DNA from: JAABYT01 sp041581935
GTDB taxonomy: Bacteria > Pseudomonadota > Gammaproteobacteria > HK1
Length of the DNA stretch: 10,888 nucleotides
Direction of reading: 5' to 3'
Assembly (NCBI GenBank): GCA_041581935.1
Contig: JBFICP010000100.1
Span: 1-10,888, forward strand
Below the pieces are notes generated by a model that was not told where the DNA came from, searched no databases, and saw nothing but the letters and a program-made list of their open reading frames with translations. The position numbers were made by a program, and so were the translations under genes. Below are positions 6,896 to 10,888 of the stretch, piece after piece; positions within the stretch are counted from its first letter, which is position 1, and every line of letters begins with the position of its first letter.

Positions 6896-8191
6896 ATGCT
6901 GCTGGCCGTTCGCTTTTACGCTTTCGCTGTTCTGGTGTGCGCGCTCGCCGTCATCGGGCAGTGGTCGTCGGCGGTCGACGAAAATCTCTGGCGCCTGCCG
7001 GCCGCGGCGCTGGTGCTTGCCCTCACAATCGAGGGCATCTTGAATCGCCGCCGGGGCACGCGACTCGAGCGACGACTCCCGGTCAGCGGATTTCTCGGCC
7101 AGTCGTTGGCGAGCGAGATGGTGGTGCACAATCCCGCCCCCTACAGTCTGCAGATGGATACGCTCGACGATACGCCGTCGGCGCTCGCATCCGCCTACGC
7201 GCCGCTGCACTGGCGCGTTGCCGCGGGTGCGTCTGCGACTCAGCGCCAGATGCTGACCCCCGAGGAGCTGGGCGAGTTCAGCTGGAGGACCGTGCGCACC
7301 CGGAGTCTCGGTGCCTTCCGACTTGCCTGGTGGCATCGAAAATTCGACCTGCCGGCGACGGTACCCGTGGTGCCCGATCATCTGCGCGCCGAGGACCACC
7401 GGGCAGGCAGCGTGGACCAGGGCCGCTATGTGCGAACCTCGAGCGGCAGCGGCTCCGAGCTCATGGGGTTTCGTGACTACCAGCGCGGCGATCCCTTGAG
7501 AAGCATCGACTGGAAAGCGACGGCGCGGCGCGGCTCGCCAATCGTGCGCCTGTACGCCACCGAGGAGCACGTCGAGGTGGTGCTGGCGGTCGACGCCGGG
7601 CGCACCAGCGGCATCCAGTCGGGCACCCTCAGCCGTCTTGGTCACTATGCAAATGTCGCCGCGCGCCTCGCCGAGAAATCGCTCGCCAACGGCGATCATG
7701 TCGGTCTCGTCGTGTTTGCCGAATCGCCCCTCTACGTGGCCGCGGGGCTGCGCGGCGTGAGCGGTCTCGAGCGACTTCGCGCAGCGCTTGCGGGCATGCG
7801 GACCCAGGCCCGCGAGTCGAATCCACTGTCGGCAGCGCTGCACATCCGACGCCTGGTGAGTCAGCGCAGCCTGGTGGTGATGTTCACCGATATGGACGAG
7901 GGTGAAATCGCGGGCCAGCTGCGCCGCGCCACGAGTTTCCTCGCGCCTAAGCATATGCCGGTGGTGGCGAGCCTGCTCGACGAGGATGTTCTGGCCATGC
8001 GCTGGAAGCCCGCCGAGCGTTGGATTGACCCGTACGCCATGCTCGCGGCGCTGGAGATCACCAAGGGTGCACGTCGCACCGCGCTGCATCTCGAGCGCTC
8101 CGGCGCGCACGTCGTGCTGGCGCGCCCCGCCGAGCTCGACAGACGCGTGCTGACGGCCTACGAAATGCTGCGCGCGAGGCGCAGGGTTTAG
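6896..8191 (+). CDS. DUF58 (vWA-like) membrane protein, MoxR partner
   Basis: This 431-residue protein has two N-terminal membrane helices (about 4-21 and 33-48), a beta-rich middle region (about 55-160) and the diagnostic DUF58 segment at 188-224: ELMGFRDYQRGDPLRSIDWK (188-207) followed by the RLYATEE stretch (218-224). The C-terminal half is a von Willebrand A-like domain. Its first metal-site loop reads VVLAVDAGRTSG (228-239), a partial MIDAS in which the usual DxSxS is replaced by DAGRTS, as is common in DUF58 proteins; a second acidic loop is FTDMDEG (330-336). The vWA domain is predicted to lie in the cytoplasm, where it could contact MoxR. The ATG at 6896 is the only start in this frame after the MoxR stop, which lies in the same frame nine codons upstream. 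It is the last gene of the operon. Family call is secure; the cellular role is unknown. Confidence 0.95.
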   Translation: MLLAVRFYAFAVLVCALAVIGQWSSAVDENLWRLPAAALVLALTIEGILNRRRGTRLERRLPVSGFLGQSLASEMVVHNPAPYSLQMDTLDDTPSALASAYAPLHWRVAAGASATQRQMLTPEELGEFSWRTVRTRSLGAFRLAWWHRKFDLPATVPVVPDHLRAEDHRAGSVDQGRYVRTSSGSGSELMGFRDYQRGDPLRSIDWKATARRGSPIVRLYATEEHVEVVLAVDAGRTSGIQSGTLSRLGHYANVAARLAEKSLANGDHVGLVVFAESPLYVAAGLRGVSGLERLRAALAGMRTQARESNPLSAALHIRRLVSQRSLVVMFTDMDEGEIAGQLRRATSFLAPKHMPVVASLLDEDVLAMRWKPAERWIDPYAMLAALEITKGARRTALHLERSGAHVVLARPAELDRRVLTAYEMLRARRRV

Positions 8192-8206
8192 CAGCACGGG
8201 GCGCAG

Positions 8207-8233
8207 GGAAAAAGGAACGGGTTCCTTGTTTCC
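8207..8233. terminator. Probable bidirectional terminator between converging operons
   Basis: AAGGAAC (8212-8218) and GTTCCTT (8221-8227) are perfectly complementary, and the stem extends with GGAAA (8207-8211) against TTTCC (8229-8233) around a single bulged G. The element lies in the 44-base gap between the DUF58 stop and the SpoIIM-family stop. An A-rich 5' arm and T-rich 3' arm let it act as a terminator on either strand, although there is no long uninterrupted T run after it. Confidence 0.65.
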
Positions 8234-8235
8234 GT

Positions 8236-9234
8236 TTAGGTCTTACGTTTCGACGGCCAGATGCGGCCGCTCAGGACCGCCCAGAGTACAACGCCGTAAC
8301 CGATGCCGACGGCGGCCCGCACGCCCAGGGAGTAGCTGTCATCCGGCGAGATGTAGCCCTCGATGACGCCGGCACCGACGAGGAACACGACGACGACCGG
8401 CAACAGAATTCCGGCGTGCTTCACCGCGTCGCGGAACGCCGTGATGCGTGATTTCAACCCCGGGTGCACCAGCGAATGTCCGAGCTGAATGCCGGCGGCG
8501 CCGGCGAGACAAATCACGCTCAGCTCGACGACACCGTGGGCGATGACGAAATTGAACAGTCGACCCGCCATATCGTAGTTGGCTGTGAAGGCGAAAATCC
8601 CTCCGATCATGAATCCGTTGAGTGAAATGATATAAATCGTTCCGAGCCCGTAGAGTGCACCGAGCGCGAAGGCGAACAGTGATACCACGATGTTGTTGGC
8701 CATGATCTGAATGGACAACACCGACGAAGGGATAATGTTGAGTATGTCGTCCGTCCAAAGCTCACCCCGCTGCACCTCCTCGATCATCCTCTCGGACGCA
8801 AAAAGCGACGCCAGCTCGGGATTGAAGCTCACCAAAAGCCACCCGAGGATGCCGGTCCCGACGAACAACGTGACGGTAATCCAAATGCTCGCCTGCAGCT
8901 CATGGAAAACCCGCGGAACATCGTCTCTGAACAGTTCGACGAGCTGGGCTCTCAGCTGACCCGGGCGTCGGAAGACGGCTTCGTGGGCCTTTAGAAATAG
9001 ATTTTCGAGGTCTCGGCTGAGGCTGCTTTCCGGCATCAATGCGCGCGCCAATGAGAGATCGCGCCCCAGGGAGCGAAAACGATCGACCAGCTCGATGACT
9101 TCGGTGTGCGGCTCGTCGGCGCGATCGCGCTGTTGCCCGAGGAGATCGCTCAGACGTTGCCAGTCGGGCACGCGCCGGCGCAACCAGTGAGCCAGCGTCT
9201 GGTCGTCGCGTGGCGCCTCAAGTGCGCGGGGCAT
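8236..9234 (-). CDS. SpoIIM-family (stage II sporulation protein M-like, DUF95) membrane protein
   Basis: This 332-residue protein has a charged cytoplasmic N-terminal domain of about 110 residues (Arg-rich, helical) followed by about six membrane helices (113-136, 182-203, 204-218, 229-251, 275-293, 305-322). The SpoIIM signature is clear: a buried NNIVVSLFAFALGALYGLGT stretch (180-199), NGFMIGGIF (206-214) and IAHGVVELSVICLAGAAG (231-248), where the HGxxEL motif is the family hallmark. In Bacillus, SpoIIM belongs to the SpoIID-SpoIIM-SpoIIP peptidoglycan-degrading engulfment complex, but homologues are common in non-sporulating bacteria beside RDD and MoxR/DUF58 genes, where their role is unknown. 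Nothing here implies sporulation. The ATG lies inside the end of the upstream RDD gene (17-base overlap). A perfect dyad GGTGAG-G-CTCACC (9236-9248) lies just upstream of the start; its GGTGAG arm is the only SD-like sequence. Confidence 0.92.
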   Translation of the reverse strand: MPRALEAPRDDQTLAHWLRRRVPDWQRLSDLLGQQRDRADEPHTEVIELVDRFRSLGRDLSLARALMPESSLSRDLENLFLKAHEAVFRRPGQLRAQLVELFRDDVPRVFHELQASIWITVTLFVGTGILGWLLVSFNPELASLFASERMIEEVQRGELWTDDILNIIPSSVLSIQIMANNIVVSLFAFALGALYGLGTIYIISLNGFMIGGIFAFTANYDMAGRLFNFVIAHGVVELSVICLAGAAGIQLGHSLVHPGLKSRITAFRDAVKHAGILLPVVVVFLVGAGVIEGYISPDDSYSLGVRAAVGIGYGVVLWAVLSGRIWPSKRKT

Positions 9235-9973
9235 GGGTGAGGCTCACCAGTCGCCGATGCATTTCCCGGTCGAAGTCACGCTTCGAGACATTGTTCGGGA
9301 GCTCCTCGCCCTGGCTGGTTATCAGCTTGGCCGCGATCTGAGAGCGCTTTTCCGGTGCGAGTGACTTCCAGCGTTGCAGGAGATCCTGTGCGACCTCGAC
9401 GGCGTGCAGGTCGAGCGCGCCCTCGCGTGGAGCAGCGAATCTTTCGAAGGCGTTGCTGGCAAGCTTTTTCTCGTATGCGAGCAGGGTGCCGGCAGCCATG
9501 TCTCCGATTCGGACCTGGCGCGCGCTCAGCAGCACGCTGACGAGCCCTACGATGTACAAAGCGGGGAGTGAATCGATCAGTCGAAAGATATTGCGAATCA
9601 GCAGGGCGGACAGATCCGGCGTTTGCCCCTCGACAGTCACGACACGGATGCCGGCGGCGCGTTTTCCCGGCGTGCGGCCCTTGGTGGCCACCTCCAGTAC
9701 GGGATGATAGAGAAAGTAGATGAGGGTCGGGGGCAGGATGACGACGTAGAACACGAAGCTGCCGACATTCTCGAACAGATCGTCCCACAGGCCTTTGCCT
9801 TCCATCAGACCTAGCAGGGCAGCCGTTCCGATGAGCCATGCGAGCGCCACTATGACGCGGATATGCCAGTCGATGAGGAAGGCATAGCTGCGGCTGCCGG
9901 TCCCCGCGATGGGCAGATTGACCGCCGTGGCATCGGTGGAGGTGAGCTGCAGTTCGTCCTGAATCCGTGCCAT
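9218..9973 (-). CDS. RDD-family membrane protein
   Basis: This 251-residue protein carries the RDD pattern: SRSYAFLIDW (27-36) supplies Arg28 and Asp35, membrane helices lie at about 37-57 and 69-91, TKGRTPGKRAAGIRVV (97-112) forms the usual loop, LLIRNIFRLIDSLP (124-137) leads into the third helix (about 133-150), and RIGDMAAGTLLAYE (155-168) gives the conserved Asp158. The last 80 residues are a cytoplasmic helical extension not needed for the core fold. RDD proteins are small membrane proteins of mostly unknown role; some have been linked to ion or solute transport. It is the first gene of a two-gene minus-strand operon with the SpoIIM-family gene. There is no clear SD: the leader before the ATG at 9973 reads CCCCCAACGCGC, so initiation may be weak or the true start may differ, although the Arg28 motif requires a start near this point. 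Confidence 0.92.
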   Translation of the reverse strand: MARIQDELQLTSTDATAVNLPIAGTGSRSYAFLIDWHIRVIVALAWLIGTAALLGLMEGKGLWDDLFENVGSFVFYVVILPPTLIYFLYHPVLEVATKGRTPGKRAAGIRVVTVEGQTPDLSALLIRNIFRLIDSLPALYIVGLVSVLLSARQVRIGDMAAGTLLAYEKKLASNAFERFAAPREGALDLHAVEVAQDLLQRWKSLAPEKRSQIAAKLITSQGEELPNNVSKRDFDREMHRRLVSLTHAPRT

Positions 9974-10003
9974 GCGCGTTGGGGGAATCTGCGAGGATAG
10001 CTA

Positions 10004-10032
10004 AACCTAGCCCTGGGGAATTGGCCGGTCAA
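10004..10032 (-). promoter_or_regulatory. Candidate sigma-70 promoter for the RDD-SpoIIM operon
   Basis: On the minus strand, TTGACC (complement of 10027-10032) matches the -35 consensus at 5 of 6 positions and is followed after exactly 17 bases by TAGGTT (complement of 10004-10009), a weak -10 with 3 of 6 matches. Transcription would begin near 9997, leaving a leader of about 24 bases before the ATG at 9973. Spacing and position are good, but the -10 is poor. Confidence 0.45.
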
Positions 10033-10143
10033 TTGCTCTCTGGCCGGGCCGATACCCACTTCGCAGCCATTTAGTGACCCATTCCACAGAAACGAAGCCT
10101 GAAGCAGTGGCACCATGTCGGAAAATCACGGCCCGACCCGACG

Positions 10144-10183
10144 CCGAATGTGCAGTCCGGGACGCCGGATCCGCCGCATTCGG
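10144..10183. other. Nested stem-loop in the 308-base intergenic gap
   Basis: CCGAATG (10144-10150) and CATTCGG (10177-10183) form a perfect 7-base outer stem. Inside it, TCCGG (10156-10160) and CCGGA (10165-10169) form a perfect 5-base stem with a GACG loop, and a GC/GC pair (10152-10153 with 10174-10175) can stack between them. No T run follows, so it is not a typical terminator. It could be part of a small RNA, a structured leader for the gene at 10282, or a protein-binding dyad. Nearby, GGGAC (10201-10205) and GTCCC (10218-10222) form another dyad just before TAATAA (10224-10229), a possible -10. The rest of 9974-10281 shows no convincing gene. Confidence 0.45.
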
Positions 10184-10270
10184 TGATTTGCGACGGTTGA
10201 GGGACCCGATGGACAGCGTCCCGTAATAACAATGAGAGAGACACGGCCAGACGTCGAACACGTCTATTCA

Positions 10271-10275
10271 AGGAG
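10271..10275 (+). promoter_or_regulatory. Ribosome binding site deciding a GTG start
   Basis: AGGAG lies 6 bases before the GTG at 10282, an ideal spacing. It supports translation of the small gene and the choice of a GTG start. Confidence 0.75.
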
Positions 10276-10281
10276 TTTGCC

Positions 10282-10554
10282 GTGAGAAAACGGAGCTACG
10301 AGAGCGTGGTTTTACTCCACGCGGAGGAGGCGAAACAGGCGATCGCGATCATGCGCGAGCAGGGCAAATCGGCCTCGCTCGAGTTCCTGATGGCGAGCTA
10401 CGAGCCCGACGAGAGCACCCTCGTCGACCACCGCATGCCTCCCTGGAACGCCGACGACAGCCTCTACGAGAACGACGAGTTCGTGCTTTATTACAACCTC
10501 GACTCGCCCTACATCGGACTGGTGCGCAAGCTGTCGCCCTGCAGCGTCGCCTGA
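10282..10554 (+). CDS. Small acidic protein of unknown function
   Basis: This 90-residue protein starts at a GTG with a good SD and ends at TGA (10552-10554). Residues 10-40 look helical (LLHAEEAKQAIAIMREQG), 41-66 are strongly acidic (EPDEST, then ADD and END clusters around a RMPPWN turn), and 67-84 look like two beta strands rich in Tyr, Phe and Leu (EFVLYYNLDSPYIGLVRKL). There is no signal peptide, membrane helix or metal-binding cluster; the single cysteine is Cys87. I do not recognise the family. It is a single-gene unit, with a 308-base gap before it and a converging gamma-glutamyltransferase gene after it. Start signal and codon use support a real gene; its function cannot be read from the sequence. 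Confidence 0.7.
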   Translation: MRKRSYESVVLLHAEEAKQAIAIMREQGKSASLEFLMASYEPDESTLVDHRMPPWNADDSLYENDEFVLYYNLDSPYIGLVRKLSPCSVA

Positions 10555-10589
10555 GCGGGCGCGCACGCAGACCGACCCGCCCTATTCCG

Positions 10590-10615
10590 GCAGGCCGGCT
10601 CCCTGCGTCTGCAGG
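10590..10615. terminator. Weak candidate terminator hairpins between converging genes
   Basis: GCAGG (10590-10594), CCTGC (10602-10606) and GCAGG (10611-10615) allow two alternative 5-base stems, the second with a GTCT loop. They lie in the 121-base gap between two converging genes, where terminators are expected. No T run follows on either strand, so the call is weak. I see nothing else in this gap. Confidence 0.25.
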
Positions 10616-10675
10616 ATCGGAGCTGCACGCCGGTCCCGAGGAAAGTGGCAGACAAGCTCGGCGTTCGATGGCCGC

Positions 10676-10888
10676 TCAGTATCCCCGGGCCAGAGCGCCG
10701 GTGCGCCGCGGGTCCGCCGCGCCGAGAAATCCCTGATCGATGCGCATCACGGTTTGCGTGCTGCCCATGGCGTTGCCGATATCGATGTGATGGCCCATGG
10801 CGCTCAACCGATCCAGGGTGTCGTCGCTGATACCCACTTCGACCCGCAGCTTGTCGGGAAGCCACTGATGATGAACACGCGAGGCGGC
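10676..10888 (-). CDS. ggt: Gamma-glutamyltransferase, C-terminal fragment (5' part beyond window)
   Basis: The frame enters from the right edge and ends at TGA (complement of 10676-10678), giving the last 70 residues of the protein. The segment SRVHHQWLPDKLRVEVG corresponds to the conserved C-terminal 'PRxHHQWLPD...E' region of the small subunit of gamma-glutamyltranspeptidases. It is followed by a GHHIDIGNAMG stretch (32-42 of the fragment) and the terminal GFLGAADPRRTGALARGY (53-70), where GAADPR is typical of the family end. These enzymes are exported, cleave themselves into two subunits and transfer or hydrolyse the gamma-glutamyl group of glutathione and related compounds. The catalytic Thr and the N-terminus are outside the window, so activity and export cannot be checked. 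The family assignment from this tail is strong. Confidence 0.92.
   Translation of the reverse strand, partial: AASRVHHQWLPDKLRVEVGISDDTLDRLSAMGHHIDIGNAMGSTQTVMRIDQGFLGAADPRRTGALARGY

Noticed and set aside
6398..8197. A 599-codon open frame on the minus strand opposite MoxR and DUF58
   Set aside because: Its product is rich in Arg, His, Gln and Gly without domain motifs, and it lies exactly antisense to two genes with complete family signatures. Long antisense frames are expected in GC-rich coding DNA.
8236..9234. SpoIIM similarity as evidence of a spore-forming organism
   Set aside because: SpoIIM/DUF95 proteins are widespread in non-sporulating bacteria. No SpoIID, SpoIIP or other sporulation gene is present.
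1..10888. CRISPR arrays, tRNA or rRNA genes, insertion sequences, phage attachment sites
   Set aside because: No regularly spaced repeats, cloverleaf-like segments, transposase motifs or flanking terminal repeats were seen by eye on either strand.

Overview
The window is GC-rich, densely coding bacterial chromosome. Gene density, Shine-Dalgarno (SD) sites, ATGA overlaps and family content (YihY/BrkB, MoxR, DUF58, DUF4129, DUF4350, SpoIIM, RDD, gamma-glutamyltransferase) fit a Gram-negative proteobacterium. A gammaproteobacterium is my best guess, but no rRNA or other lineage marker is present to prove it. I see no mobile element, CRISPR array, tRNA or rRNA gene.

Layout. (1) 1-1046, minus strand: a single-pass membrane protein of unknown function, open to the left edge. 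(2) 1047-1227: a divergent control region with several short repeats and dyads. (3) 1228-2700, plus: a YihY/BrkB-family inner-membrane protein with a long cytoplasmic tail. (4) 2811-8191, plus: a five-gene operon encoding a six-helix membrane protein, a DUF4129 protein, a DUF4350 protein, a MoxR AAA+ ATPase and a DUF58 (von Willebrand A-like) membrane protein. Most junctions are tight, with two 4-base overlaps. (5) 8207-8233: a hairpin that probably terminates transcription from both sides. (6) 8236-9973, minus: an RDD membrane protein gene followed by a SpoIIM-family gene, overlapping by 17 bases and facing the operon. (7) 9974-10281: a 308-base gap with a candidate promoter for the RDD operon and a nested hairpin. 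(8) 10282-10554, plus: a small acidic orphan protein. (9) 10676-10888, minus: the C-terminal end of gamma-glutamyltransferase.

How the genes may work together. MoxR ATPases are thought to act as chaperones that assemble or activate vWA/DUF58 partners. DUF4129, DUF4350, RDD and SpoIIM proteins recur beside this pair in distant phyla; from memory, the Rv3691-Rv3695 region of Mycobacterium tuberculosis has a similar set. The block at 2811-9973 therefore looks like one membrane-associated system made from two converging operons: one cytoplasmic ATPase, one vWA-like protein and five further membrane proteins. Its function is not established, and it is the most interesting content of the window. 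Neighbouring YihY and the small orphan may be unrelated.
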